NCBI GenBank assembly: GCA_016870195.1
Contig: VGCC01000001.1
Span: 1-64,000, forward strand
DNA: 64,000 nt
From: Actinomycetota bacterium
GTDB lineage: Bacteria; Actinomycetota; Actinomycetes; S36-B12
Direction: 5' to 3'
The notes beneath the pieces were generated by a model, which searched no databases, was not told the DNA's origin, and saw only the letters and a program-made list of their open reading frames with translations. Every line of letters begins with the position of its first letter. Positions within the stretch are counted from its first letter, which is position 1. Of the stretch, positions 9,534 through 18,800 are shown in pieces. Made by a program: the position numbers and the translations under genes.

Positions 9534-11984
9534 GTGAGCAGGGAACAGGACAACGTGGCCTTCACCCTCGCCGGTCCGGTCCCCCTGATCCCCGCCCTCG
9601 CCGATCCCCCGCCTCCGGCCCCGCCGGAAGCGTCGACCCTCATCATCGAGGCGGGCGTCATCCCGCGCCGGGTGCGCCGACCCCTCGACCTCGCGCGCTT
9701 CGCCCTCGCGGTCGCGATCACGGGGGGCACCGTGTTCCTCGCCTGGTTCGCGACGGGCACGACCACGGGACTTGAGCAGGACCTCGACTCCAGCGTCGCA
9801 CTCCTCCCACCCGCCGCCGTTCTCATCCTCAACATCGTGGGCGGCATCGGCACGCTCGGGCTCCCCGTCGCAGTGGCGATCTCCCTCCTGGTGCGCTCCC
9901 GGGTGCGGCAACTCTTCGACGCGCTCGTCGCCCTGCTGCTGGCGGTCTCGGCGCTGACCGCGATCGGGTACGCGGTGTCGCTGTTGAGCGATCCCCGCCT
10001 GTTGATCGCCCTCGCCGGCTCCACGAACCCGCAAAGCGGCGCCACGGCACCGGTGCTCGGTGGCCTGCTCGCTTTCCTCACCGTGTCGCGCGTCATGGGA
10101 CGGCGCCCGTGGAATGTGCTGAGCGTGATCGTCATCGGCTCACTGGTCATCGTGACGATCCTCAGCGGTGGCATCGCCATCGCTGGTGTCGGAGTGTCAC
10201 TGGCGCTGGGCTGGGCCGTCGGGCTCATCACCCGGTACGCAGTGGGAACGCCGACGACGCGACCGACAGGGATGCAGATTGCCCAGTCACTCGATGCCGG
10301 AGGCTTCCCCATCACCGAACTGCGCGCACAGGAATCCACAGCACGCGGACGTCGCTACATGGCACGGACGCGGTCCGGCGATCGACTCAACGTCACCGTC
10401 CTCGACCGTGACCTTGAAGGTGCGGGGCTCGCAAGTGCGCTCTGGACCTCTCTTCGCCTTCGTGATGACAGCAATGCAGGCGCTTTCAACATGCGGAAGT
10501 CCCTGGATCACGCCGCGCTCATGGCGTACGCATCGGAAGCCGCCGGCGCACCAGAGCCACGCCTCCTCCTCGCCAGCGAAATCGGACCTGACTCCTGTCT
10601 GCTCGCCTACCACCACATCGACGGCGAAACTTTCGATCGCGTTGCAGATCTCACCGACTCTGAACTCGAGTCGGCATGGCGTGCTGTGCGCACCCTGCAC
10701 GAGCACCAGATCGCCCACCGGTCACTGGATGCCGAGCACCTGCTCCGGGCAGACGATGGATCGGTATGGCTCCTCGGCGGACGGTCCGGCGCTGTTGCAG
10801 CGAGCGATGTCGCTCAACGTATCGACCTCGCGATGTTGCTGTGCACCCTCGCCATGCTCACTAACGTCGAACGCGCGGTGGCGAGCGGAATCAAGGTGAT
10901 GAGCCTGGACGGACTCGCGCGCGCACTCCCCACACTGCAACCGGTGGCATTGGGCGGACCCACCCGCCGCGCGCTTCGGAAGCACAAGGGGCTCATCGTT
11001 CAACTGCGTGACGCCCTCGTCGAAATGCGTCCCGGCGCCGACGTCGAGCAAATCCAGCTCGAGCGGGTCCGCCCTCGAACCGTGATCATGATCGTCCTCG
11101 GCAGCATCGCCGGCTACGTGCTGCTCTCGCAATTGGCACAGGTGGACCTCGCCGCGCTCGTGGCGAATGCCCAATGGTCGTGGCTCGGATTTGGACTCCT
11201 GCTCAGTCTCGTGACGTATGTGGGCGCTGCGTGGTCGCTCTCCGGGTTCGTGCCGGAACGGCTGAAGTTGAGCCGTACCATCCAGGCCCAGGTCGCCGGC
11301 GACTTCGCCACCCTGGTGTCACCGCCGACCCTCGGTGCGATCGCGATCAACGTGAGGTACCTGCAGAAGTCGGGCCTGCACCCGGCTCTCGCTGCTGCGA
11401 GTGTGGGCGTGTCGCAGGTGATGGCCTTCGTCGTGCACATCGTCCTTCTCCTGGGTTTCGGGGTCGCTGCGGGGACCCAGGCGGACTTCACCTTCGACCC
11501 ACCGCGCGCAGCGGTGATCGGGGTGGCAGCCGTCGCGGTCCTGGCACTTGCTCTCCTCGCCGTCCCCGCGGTGCGCCGCCTGATCACCTCCCGCGTGGGT
11601 CCGTTACTGCGCGAGGTCGGACCGCGTCTCGTCACCGTCGCCCAGCGCCCCTTCAAACTGATCGAGGGTGTCGGAGGAATGCTGCTCCTCAATGTCGCCT
11701 ACATCGGCGTGCTCTTCGCCTGCGTCGAAGCGTTCGGTGGCTCAATGAACGTCGCCGTCGTTGCCGTTGTCTATCTCGCCGGCGCGACCATCGGCCAGGC
11801 AGCCCCCACACCGGGCGGTCTCGGTGCGGTGGAGGCTGCTCTCGCCGCCGGCCTCACCGCCGCCGGCCTCGACGCCGGAATCGCCGTCTCCTCAGTCCTG
11901 CTCTACCGCTTGATCACCTTCTGGTTGCCTACACTCCCTGGGTACTGGGCCTTCACGAATTTCACCCGCAAGGGCCTGCTCTAA
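9534..11984 (+). CDS. Polytopic flippase-like membrane protein (LPG-synthase TM / UPF0104) with degenerate kinase-like middle domain
   Basis: Membrane protein of 816 residues. Residues about 55-235 hold several hydrophobic segments. Residues about 250-470 resemble a lipopolysaccharide/aminoglycoside-kinase fold: HRSLDAEHLL stands where HGDLxxxN would be and LLGGRS where DFG would be, so catalytic residues are missing. The C-terminal third is the lysylphosphatidylglycerol-synthase membrane domain, with the hallmark APTPGGLGAVEAAL. Related proteins move or modify lipid intermediates, but the substrate here is unknown. It is divergent from adnA and probably leaderless. The LPG-synthase lysyltransferase domain itself is absent. 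Confidence 0.75.
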   Translation: MSREQDNVAFTLAGPVPLIPALADPPPPAPPEASTLIIEAGVIPRRVRRPLDLARFALAVAITGGTVFLAWFATGTTTGLEQDLDSSVALLPPAAVLILNIVGGIGTLGLPVAVAISLLVRSRVRQLFDALVALLLAVSALTAIGYAVSLLSDPRLLIALAGSTNPQSGATAPVLGGLLAFLTVSRVMGRRPWNVLSVIVIGSLVIVTILSGGIAIAGVGVSLALGWAVGLITRYAVGTPTTRPTGMQIAQSLDAGGFPITELRAQESTARGRRYMARTRSGDRLNVTVLDRDLEGAGLASALWTSLRLRDDSNAGAFNMRKSLDHAALMAYASEAAGAPEPRLLLASEIGPDSCLLAYHHIDGETFDRVADLTDSELESAWRAVRTLHEHQIAHRSLDAEHLLRADDGSVWLLGGRSGAVAASDVAQRIDLAMLLCTLAMLTNVERAVASGIKVMSLDGLARALPTLQPVALGGPTRRALRKHKGLIVQLRDALVEMRPGADVEQIQLERVRPRTVIMIVLGSIAGYVLLSQLAQVDLAALVANAQWSWLGFGLLLSLVTYVGAAWSLSGFVPERLKLSRTIQAQVAGDFATLVSPPTLGAIAINVRYLQKSGLHPALAAASVGVSQVMAFVVHIVLLLGFGVAAGTQADFTFDPPRAAVIGVAAVAVLALALLAVPAVRRLITSRVGPLLREVGPRLVTVAQRPFKLIEGVGGMLLLNVAYIGVLFACVEAFGGSMNVAVVAVVYLAGATIGQAAPTPGGLGAVEAALAAGLTAAGLDAGIAVSSVLLYRLITFWLPTLPGYWAFTNFTRKGLL

Positions 11985-12027
11985 CCCCACTGTGCGGTCA
12001 GGCGGGGCGCACGGCAGGCTTCCCCCC

Positions 12028-12219
12028 ATGAGCGACAACGTCACGATCACCCCACTGCCCGATGGTCCGCTGGAGGTCAGCGGACCCACCACGGTCCAAG
12101 ACCCTGACGGCACCGTCCTGAAGGAAGGCGACAAGACCTACCTCTGTCGCTGCGGCTTCAGCGCGAACAAGCCGTTCTGCGATGGCAGCCACAAGCGGAA
12201 CAACTGGACGAGTGGCTGA
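12028..12219 (+). CDS. CDGSH iron-sulfur domain protein
   Basis: Protein of 63 residues with one CDGSH-type 2Fe-2S site: LCRCGFSANKPFCDGSH gives Cys40, Cys42, Cys51 and His55. Members are redox or electron-transfer proteins and their bacterial roles are poorly defined. The ATG at 12028 gives a compact protein; an upstream in-frame GTG would add a short non-conserved tail. It lies between the flippase-like gene and trpB2 and may be cotranscribed with the former. Confidence 0.88.
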   Translation: MSDNVTITPLPDGPLEVSGPTTVQDPDGTVLKEGDKTYLCRCGFSANKPFCDGSHKRNNWTSG

Positions 12220-12236
12220 CTTTTTCCGCGAATCGG

Positions 12237-12266
12237 TTGATGGGCCCTTGCCCGGCGGACTAGCGT
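12237..12266 (+). promoter_or_regulatory. Promoter of trpB2 (TTGATG-N18-TAGCGT)
   Basis: The -35 TTGATG at 12237-12242 and the -10 TAGCGT at 12261-12266 are separated by 18 bp. The resulting short leader contains AGAGGAG at 12278-12284, 4 nt before the ATG at 12289, so this gene uses a conventional Shine-Dalgarno site. Confidence 0.5.
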
Positions 12267-12288
12267 CGCTCGTGAGCAGAGGAGTCTC

Positions 12289-13665
12289 ATGAGCGACACC
12301 GTCAACCAGCACAAGTACGTCCTGTCCGAGGACCAGATGCCGACGGCCTGGTACAACATCCTGGCCGACCTTCCGGTACCGCCCCCGCCGCCGCTCCACC
12401 CGGGACGCATGGACCCGGTGGGCCCCGACGACCTCATGCCACTCTTCCCGATCGACTTGATCATGCAAGAGGTGTCGACAGAGCGATACATCGACATTCC
12501 CGGTGGCGTGCTCGATGTCTACCGACAGTGGCGTCCCTCGCCGCTCTTCCGCGCCCACCGGTTGGAGCAGGCACTCGGCACACCCGCGCGCATCTACTAC
12601 AAGTACGAAGGGGTGTCGCCCGCTGGATCCCACAAGCCGAACACCTCCGTGCCCCAGGCCTACTACAACAAGAAGGCCGGCACGACAAAGCTCACGACGG
12701 AGACCGGTGCAGGACAGTGGGGTACCGCCCTCGCATTCGCGTGCGCGCTCTACGGACTCGACTGCGAGGTCTGGCAGGTCGGTGCGTCCTATGACACCAA
12801 GCCCTATCGCCGCCTGATGATCGAGACCTTCGGCGCCACCATCCACCGGTCACCGTCGAACGTCACCGACATCGGCACGATCCTCGGCGCCGACCCGAAG
12901 AATCACAGCGGGTCCCTTGGTATCGCCATCTCCGAGGCTGTCGAGGTCGCGGCGAAGGATCCGAACACGCGCTACGCCCTCGGCTCCGTGCTCAACCACG
13001 TTCTGCTCCACCAGACGATCATCGGTCAGGAGGCCCTCCTCCAACTCGAGATGGCGGGTGACACACCCACCCTCATCGTCGGCTGCACAGGCGGAGGATC
13101 GAACTTCGCAGGCCTGTCCTTCCCCTTCATCCGGGAGAAGATGGCCGGGAAGATCAACCCGCGCATCCTTGCGGCCGAGCCTGCTTCGTGCCCGTCACTG
13201 ACCAAGGGTGTGTACGCCTACGACTTCGGCGACACCGCGGGGATGACGCCGTTGATGAAGATGCACACCCTCGGGCACGACTTCATCCCGGATCCGATCC
13301 ACGCCGGTGGTCTGCGCTACCACGGCATGGCGCCGCTCATCTCGCACCTCTACGAGCTCGGCATCATGGACGCGGAATCGGTCCCACAGACCGAATGCTT
13401 CGCCGCGGCAATGCAATTCGCCCGAACGGAGGGGATCGTTCCGGCTCCGGAGCCCACCCATGCGATCGCGCTCGCGATCCGGGAGGCTCTCAAAGCGAAG
13501 GAGACTGGTGAGGAGACGGTGATCCTGACCGCGCTCTGCGGCCACGGACACTTCGACCTCGCCGCCTACGAGTCCTTCCTGAACGGCACCATGGTGGATG
13601 AGGACTTCACCGAGGAGCGCCTCCAGGCGGCACTGGCGACTCTTCCCGAGGTTCAACTCGCCTGA
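12289..13665 (+). CDS. trpB2: TrpB2-type tryptophan synthase beta-like PLP enzyme
   Basis: Pyridoxal-phosphate enzyme of 458 residues from the TrpB2 branch, longer than the TrpB1 that pairs with TrpA. It condenses indole with serine to tryptophan, or acts in indole salvage. The PLP lysine is Lys116 in GSHKPNTS and the phosphate-binding glycine loop is GCTGGGSNF. The N-terminal extension (WYNILADLP ... HPGRMDPV) is typical of TrpB2. No trpA or other trp gene is nearby, which supports a stand-alone TrpB2. The start is supported by the ribosome binding site described with its promoter. Confidence 0.92.
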   Translation: MSDTVNQHKYVLSEDQMPTAWYNILADLPVPPPPPLHPGRMDPVGPDDLMPLFPIDLIMQEVSTERYIDIPGGVLDVYRQWRPSPLFRAHRLEQALGTPARIYYKYEGVSPAGSHKPNTSVPQAYYNKKAGTTKLTTETGAGQWGTALAFACALYGLDCEVWQVGASYDTKPYRRLMIETFGATIHRSPSNVTDIGTILGADPKNHSGSLGIAISEAVEVAAKDPNTRYALGSVLNHVLLHQTIIGQEALLQLEMAGDTPTLIVGCTGGGSNFAGLSFPFIREKMAGKINPRILAAEPASCPSLTKGVYAYDFGDTAGMTPLMKMHTLGHDFIPDPIHAGGLRYHGMAPLISHLYELGIMDAESVPQTECFAAAMQFARTEGIVPAPEPTHAIALAIREALKAKETGEETVILTALCGHGHFDLAAYESFLNGTMVDEDFTEERLQAALATLPEVQLA

Positions 13666-13689
13666 CGGGCGCAGGACGAGGTCGTGGGC

Positions 13690-13695
13690 TAGCGT
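13690..13695 (+). promoter_or_regulatory. -10 element of the Cys-rich mini-protein gene
   Basis: TAGCGT, 6 nt, then the ATG at 13702. It implies a leaderless mRNA independent of trpB2, whose stop is 25 nt upstream. Confidence 0.4.
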
Positions 13696-13701
13696 TCCGT
13701 C

Positions 13702-13893
13702 ATGGCTCGCTACACATGTCCTGCATGCACTATGTCCGTGAACACCACCTGTGGTGCGTGTGAGGCGGCTCTCGTCGATGACGTACTCGTCAAGGACGAC
13801 GGCGCCCGCATCGGCATCTCGGTCTGCCCCAACGGCCACGGCAAGATCAAGTCGCCGATGTGCTGCGGGTCGGACATGGCCTGCGCCGTGTGA
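13702..13893 (+). CDS. Small cysteine-rich zinc-ribbon-like protein of unknown function
   Basis: Protein of 63 residues with eight cysteines: CPAC (6, 9), CGAC (17, 20), Cys42 and His46 in VCPNGHGK, and Cys54, Cys55 and Cys61 in PMCCGSDMAC. The spacing suggests two metal-binding knuckles. There is no signal peptide or membrane segment, so it should be cytosolic. It has its own -10 box and is followed by a hairpin, so it is a single-gene transcript. I do not recognise a defined function. A role in zinc or iron-sulfur handling is only a guess; a MoeZ gene lies next to it. Confidence 0.7.
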   Translation: MARYTCPACTMSVNTTCGACEAALVDDVLVKDDGARIGISVCPNGHGKIKSPMCCGSDMACAV

Positions 13894-13917
13894 GACATCC
13901 CCCTTTGGGATCGTCTC
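13892..13917 (+). terminator. Hairpin after the Cys-rich mini-protein gene
   Basis: GAGACATCCC pairs with GGGAT-C-GTCTC across the loop CCTTT, a 10-bp stem with one bulge that starts inside the stop codon. No U tract follows, as is common for actinobacterial terminators. Confidence 0.45.
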
Positions 13918-14200
13918 TCCACTCACTACACGAGAAGTCGCCGCCGATCACGTTGACGTAGGAGACGGCGCGAGTTGCTCTGCCGTTCGCAGAAGTTCAA
14001 TCGCGGACGATGCTGGCAATGACGTCGCCCTCTATATCCGGCATTGGAGCGTCGAAATCATCAGCTATCCAGATCCTGCCGTGGGCGGAGCCACGACCCG
14101 CTCGTGGCTGCGGGTTGCTGTCGGAATTCCCTGTGATCGAATGGTCTTTGCTCATCCGCGAAGGATCCACCGTCGTCTCACGGCAGTCAAGTCGGACCCG
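13918..14200. other. Non-coding gap between the mini-protein and moeZ 3' ends
   Basis: One of the longest gene-free stretches of the window. I see no plausible coding frame; a 64-codon reading from 14010 looks random and has no ribosome binding site. The only structure is the hairpin at 14089-14109. Confidence 0.5.
14089..14109 (-). terminator. Candidate terminator hairpin downstream of moeZ
   Basis: A perfect 8-bp stem, AGCCACGA / TCGTGGCT, around the loop CCCGC, about 90 nt past the moeZ stop. It is palindromic, so it could serve either direction. No U tract. Confidence 0.35.
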
Positions 14201-15391
14201 CTAGTAGTTGGGCTTCTCCGGCTCGATCTGGCTGACCCAGGCGTTGATGCCGCCGCCCACATGGACCGCATCGGCGAAGCCCGCCCCCTTGAGGACGGCC
14301 AGCGCCTCGGCCGAGCGACCACCGACCTTGCAGTGCAGCACGATCTGCTTGTCTGTCGGCAGCTTCTCGAGTGCTGATCCATCCAGGAACGCGCCCTTGG
14401 GAATCAACTCGGCGCCGTCGATGGTGACGATCTCCCACTCGATCGGCTCGCGGACATCGATCAACACGAAGTCCCGCTCCCCCGCTGCCCGCTCATCCAG
14501 CATGCGCTTGAGGTCGTGCACGGAGATAGTCGAATCACGCGCTGCTTCGGCCGCCGCGTCGGAGATAACCCCACAGAATGCGTCGTAGTCGATCAGTTCA
14601 GTGACGGTCGGATTGACACCACAGACCGCGCAGTTGGGATCCTTGCGGATTTTGACCTGTCGGTAGTTCATCTCGAGAGCGTCATAGACCATGAGTCGCC
14701 CGAGCAGCGAATCGCCGATCCCGGTGATCAACTTGATCGCTTCGGTGACCTGGATCGAACCGATCGATGCGCAGAGCACGCCCAGAACACCACCCTCGGC
14801 GCATGACGGCACCATTCCCGGTGGCGGGGGTTCGGGATAGAGGCAGCGGTAGCACGGTCCGTACTCGGCCCAGAAGACTGACGCCTGACCGTCGAACCGG
14901 TAGATCGAGCCCCAGACATAGGGCTTACCGAGCAGGACGCACGCATCGTTGACGAGGTACCGCGTCGCGAAGTTGTCCGTGCCATCCACGATGAGGTCGT
15001 ACTGGGCAAACAGGTCCATCACGTTGGAGGAGTCCAGTCGCTCGGGATGGATCACCACCTCCACGAAGGGATTGATCTCCGTGATGGAATCCCGGGCGCT
15101 CTCGGCCTTCGACCGTCCGACGTCACTTTGGCCGTGGATGATCTGCCGCTGAAGATTCGACTCGTCAACCACGTCGAATTCGACGATGCCCAGGGTTCCT
15201 ACTCCTGCAGCAGCCAGATACATCAGCGCGGGCGATCCGAGCCCACCAGCACCCACGCACAGCACGCGTGCCCTCTTCAGTCGCTTCTGTCCGGTCATGC
15301 CGACGTCGGGGATGATCAGATGGCGGCTATATCGGCGCACCTCGTCGATACTCAACTCCCCGGCAGGCTCGACGAGCGCGGGCGCACCCAT
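14201..15391 (-). CDS. moeZ: MoeZ-type adenylyltransferase/sulfurtransferase (ThiF + rhodanese)
   Basis: Activates the C-terminus of small sulfur-carrier proteins (MoaD, CysO-like) by adenylation and then transfers sulfur to them, feeding molybdopterin and cysteine synthesis. The N-terminal E1-like ThiF domain has GAGGLGSPALMYLAAAG for ATP binding and zinc cysteines including CAVC. The C-terminal rhodanese domain has its active Cys in LHCKVGGRS. Two starts are possible. ATG 15391 (MGAPALVEP) has GGGAG 5 nt upstream and fits mycobacterial MoeZ length. ATG 15409 lies 5 nt after a TACCGT -10 box and would be leaderless. The promoter carries a DtxR/IdeR-like palindrome. Confidence 0.93.
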   Translation of the reverse strand: MGAPALVEPAGELSIDEVRRYSRHLIIPDVGMTGQKRLKRARVLCVGAGGLGSPALMYLAAAGVGTLGIVEFDVVDESNLQRQIIHGQSDVGRSKAESARDSITEINPFVEVVIHPERLDSSNVMDLFAQYDLIVDGTDNFATRYLVNDACVLLGKPYVWGSIYRFDGQASVFWAEYGPCYRCLYPEPPPPGMVPSCAEGGVLGVLCASIGSIQVTEAIKLITGIGDSLLGRLMVYDALEMNYRQVKIRKDPNCAVCGVNPTVTELIDYDAFCGVISDAAAEAARDSTISVHDLKRMLDERAAGERDFVLIDVREPIEWEIVTIDGAELIPKGAFLDGSALEKLPTDKQIVLHCKVGGRSAEALAVLKGAGFADAVHVGGGINAWVSQIEPEKPNY

Positions 15392-15414
15392 GACATCTCC
15401 CGATTGCATAGTGA

Positions 15415-15430
15415 ACGGTAAGGCTAACCT
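15415..15430 (-). promoter_or_regulatory. Iron-box-like (DtxR/IdeR) palindrome overlapping the moeZ -10 element
   Basis: GGTAAGGCTAACCT at 15417-15430 matches the inner 14 bases of the DtxR/IdeR consensus TWAGGTWAGSCTWACCTWA at every position; the outer flanks match poorly. The moeZ -10 candidate TACCGT (minus strand, 15415-15420) overlaps the box, so a bound repressor would block transcription. This assignment is by consensus only. Confidence 0.5.
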
Positions 15431-15503
15431 CGCTCACTCGAACACGGACACCCAGCCTGACCACCTGCAAACGCATTGCAACAGGCCTTCGTCGTGATGG
15501 GCC

Positions 15504-15509
15504 CATAAT
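15504..15509 (+). promoter_or_regulatory. -10 element of the DCC-family gene
   Basis: CATAAT is 5 nt before the GTG at 15515, one mismatch from TATAAT, and implies a leaderless transcript. A TTGCAA at 15476-15481 is too far away (22 bp) to be a good -35. Confidence 0.4.
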
Positions 15510-15514
15510 CAACT

Positions 15515-15838
15515 GTGCTGATTTTCGACGGAGAGTGCGGCTTCTGTCGTCGCTCCGCCGAATGGGGTCGGCGGCACGTGGACCCAAGCATGCCCATGCA
15601 GGCGTGGCAGGAGTCGGATCTCGAGGCACTGGGACTCACCCCTGAGCAGTGCAGCGAAGCCGTGCAATGGGTCGAGGCCCCGGGGCGGTACCACTCCGGC
15701 GGGGCAGCGATCTGTGCAGCACTGCGGACCGGTGGCTGGCATTGGCGCACGGTCGGCGTGATCGGCGATGCACCCGGGATTCGGGGCCTCACCGAGTCGA
15801 TCTACCGCTGGGTGGCGAGAAACCGCCACCGGTTCTGA
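15515..15838 (+). CDS. DCC-family thiol-disulfide oxidoreductase-like protein (DUF393)
   Basis: Protein of 107 residues. The N-terminal LIFDGECGFCRRS contains the DxxCxxC motif (Asp5, Cys8, Cys11) that names the DCC family, and the C-terminal part fits a small thioredoxin-like fold. The substrate is unknown. It starts with GTG. Its stop TGA directly abuts the stop of the convergent glutamate dehydrogenase gene with no spacer. It is divergent from moeZ; whether the iron box also affects it is unclear, because the box lies about 75 bp upstream of its -10. Confidence 0.85.
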   Translation: MLIFDGECGFCRRSAEWGRRHVDPSMPMQAWQESDLEALGLTPEQCSEAVQWVEAPGRYHSGGAAICAALRTGGWHWRTVGVIGDAPGIRGLTESIYRWVARNRHRF

Positions 15839-18800
15839 TCAGCCGGTGACGTCCCCCTGGGCGACGAGGTTGCGCAGGACACGCAGGCACACGGACAGCG
15901 TTGCGAGATCCGGATTCTCGACCGCCGCAATTTCCTGGAGGGTGGTGCGGGCGCGGGAGACACCCTCGGCGTGGACTGCTTCCCACGTCTCGACGCGCTC
16001 GAGGGCGGGAGTGGCAGGGTCTGTTGCCTTGATCACGCGCGCCGTGAGAGCCGCGATGACTTGGTAGAGGTCGGTTCGCAATGCCTGCCGCGCCAAGGCA
16101 GTCCAGCGATCTCCGCGCGGAAGGTCCGTGATGCGGATGAGCGTTTGGTCCACGTCGTAGCGATCAGACAGGGTGAAGTAGAGGGGGATGACCGTCGCAG
16201 CGCCCTCCCCGGTGCGGCTACATACATCGGTGATGTCGAGCAGGGAGAAGACATCGAGTGCACCCGCCGCTTCGCGCGCCAGGCCTTCGGGTGCCCCGGC
16301 TTCAGTAAATCGACGGAGGCGACGCTGGAAGCGTTCGGCTTCCTGACCCTCGAGGACATCGGGAACTTCCTGGGCGTAATCGGAGACATTCGCGCGAAAT
16401 GTCGCTACTTCTGAGGCGATATCGAGTTCCCCACCACGGAATTGCAGGAACCAGCGCGTGGCACGATCGAGCAGGCGCCGGGTCTCCAGTTGCAGCGTGG
16501 TTTGGGCCGTCGTGGGGACCGTGTTGTCGAGACTATTGATCCAGTCCCAGGTCTCACGAATTCCGAAGACACCCATGGCGGCGGTCGCCGCCCGCACCAC
16601 CTGGGGCACGGTGGCCCCGGTTTCCTCAATGACGCGGTAGACGAAGGTGATTCCCCCGACGTTGATCAGCGAGTTGGCAAGCGACGTATTGATGATCTGG
16701 GGCCGGAGTGGATGCGAGGCGATCTCATCGGGGAAGCGTTCCCGCAGGGCCGCAGGGAAGTACTCCATCAGCGTGGCATGGAACCAGGGATCGGCACTCA
16801 GCGTTGACTTGTTCAGATTAGAGGTCAGCCAGTTCTTGCTATAGGCGAGCAGAACCGCAAGTTCGGGTGAGGTGAGCTCGGATTCAGCGGCGATTAGTGT
16901 CGCGAACTCCTCATCGTCTGGCAGCGACTCCAGGCTTCGATCGAGGATGCCGCGTCGCTCCATTTCTTTGATCATCCGTTGGTGCACGGTGATCAGAGCG
17001 GACGCTCCACGACGGGCATTTCCCAGCACGACGTTCTGGTCATAGTTGTCCCGGAGGACCGCCGCCGCAACATCGTCCGTCATGTAGGCGAGGAGGGCAT
17101 TGCGGTCTTCCAGCGTCATCTTCCCCGCGCGAACCACCCCGTCCAGGAGGATCTTGATGTTGACCTCGTGGTCTGAGGTATCGACCCCGGCGGAGTTATC
17201 GATTGCATCGGTGTTCAGTTTCACGCCGTGCCGGGCCGCCTCGATGCGCCCCTTCTGGGTGAGACCCAGGTTTCCACCCTCGCCGACCACTCGGACGCGG
17301 AGATGGTGTCCATTGATCCGAATCGCGTCGTTGGATTTGTCACCGACATCGGCGGGTGATTCGTTCTGTGCTTTCACATAGGTACCGATACCGCCGTTCC
17401 ACAGCAGATCCACGGGTGCCTTGAGGATGGCGGAGATCAGTTCATCGGGTGTCAGGTGATCGATATCGGGTTCGAGGCCGAGGGCTTCCTGGATCTGGTT
17501 GGTCAGCGTGACCGACTTGGCAGATCGCGGGAACACTCCCCCGCCCGGTGAAATGAGCTCGGGGTTGTAGTCAGCCCAACGTGATCGCGGTAACCCGAGG
17601 AGTCGTGCGCGCTCCATGAGTGAGGTCCGGGCATCAGGGTGTGGATCGATGAATATGTCACGGTGATCGAATGCGGCGACGAGGCGGATGTGGTCACTGA
17701 GGAGCATTCCGTTTCCGAATACGTCGCCACTCATGTCGCCGATGCCGACCACGGTGAAGTCCTGGGTCTGGGTATCGATGCCCAACTCTCGGAAGTGCTT
17801 CTTCACCGACTCCCACGCACCGCGCGCCGTGATTCCCATCGCCTTGTGGTCGTACCCGGCCGACCCGCCCGATGCGAAGGCGTCCCCGAGCCAAAAATGG
17901 AAGTCTGCTGAGATCGAGTTAGCGAGGTCGGAGAACGTTGCCGTGCCCTTATCGGCCGCCACCACCAGGTACGGATCATCGGAGTCGTGACGCACCACGC
18001 GCGGGGGCGGCACGATGACGCCATCGACCAGGTTGTCGGTCACGGTGAGCAGCGCCGTCACGAACTCCGCGTATGCGGCCTTGCCCGCGATGAGCCACGC
18101 GTCGCGATCGATGCTGGGATCGGGCAGTTGCTTCGGATAGAACCCACCCTTGGCGCCGACCGGCACGATCACGGCATTCTTGACGTCCTGCGCCTTGACC
18201 AGCCCGAGGATCTCCGTGCGGAAGTCCTCGCGCCGGTCACTCCACCGCAGGCCGCCACGAGCCACATCTCCGAAGCGCAGGTGAACTCCCTCCACGCTCG
18301 GGGAGTACACCCAGATTTCATGGACCGGTCGCGGCAGAGGCATGTCGGGAATTCGCCGCGGTTCTAGCTTGAGTGCCACGGTGGTGGAGATAGGCATCTG
18401 GAAGTAGGAGGTGCGCACGGTTGCCTGGATCAGCATGTCGAAGGACCGGAGGATGCGATCCTGGTCGAGGCTGGCCACGTCGATGAGTTGCCGCTCGATG
18501 CGCTCTTCCAGCGTGGCGATCCGCCCCTCGCGGTCATCCTGCGTATCCGGGTCGAAACGTGCCTGGAAGAGGTCCATCAGGGAACGAGCGACGGTCGGGT
18601 TACTCAGGACGGATTGCTCGATATACCCCTGACTGAATGTCGACCCGATCTGGCGCAGGTATCGCGCGTAGGCGCGCATCACCGAACACTCACGCCACGT
18701 GAACCCTGCCGCCATCACCAAACTCAAGAATGTGTCGATCTCGCATGAACCACTCCACGAGGCGAGGAACGCGTCTTCCGCGCGCCGCATGTCCTCGTTC

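Noticed and set aside
9495-10034. A 180-codon N-terminal extension of AdnA
   Set aside because: The extension is Arg/Glu-rich, lies opposite the coding start of the divergent membrane-protein gene and has no family support.
14010-14204. 64-codon frame in the gap before moeZ
   Set aside because: No ribosome binding site, random-looking composition, and it overlaps the moeZ end.
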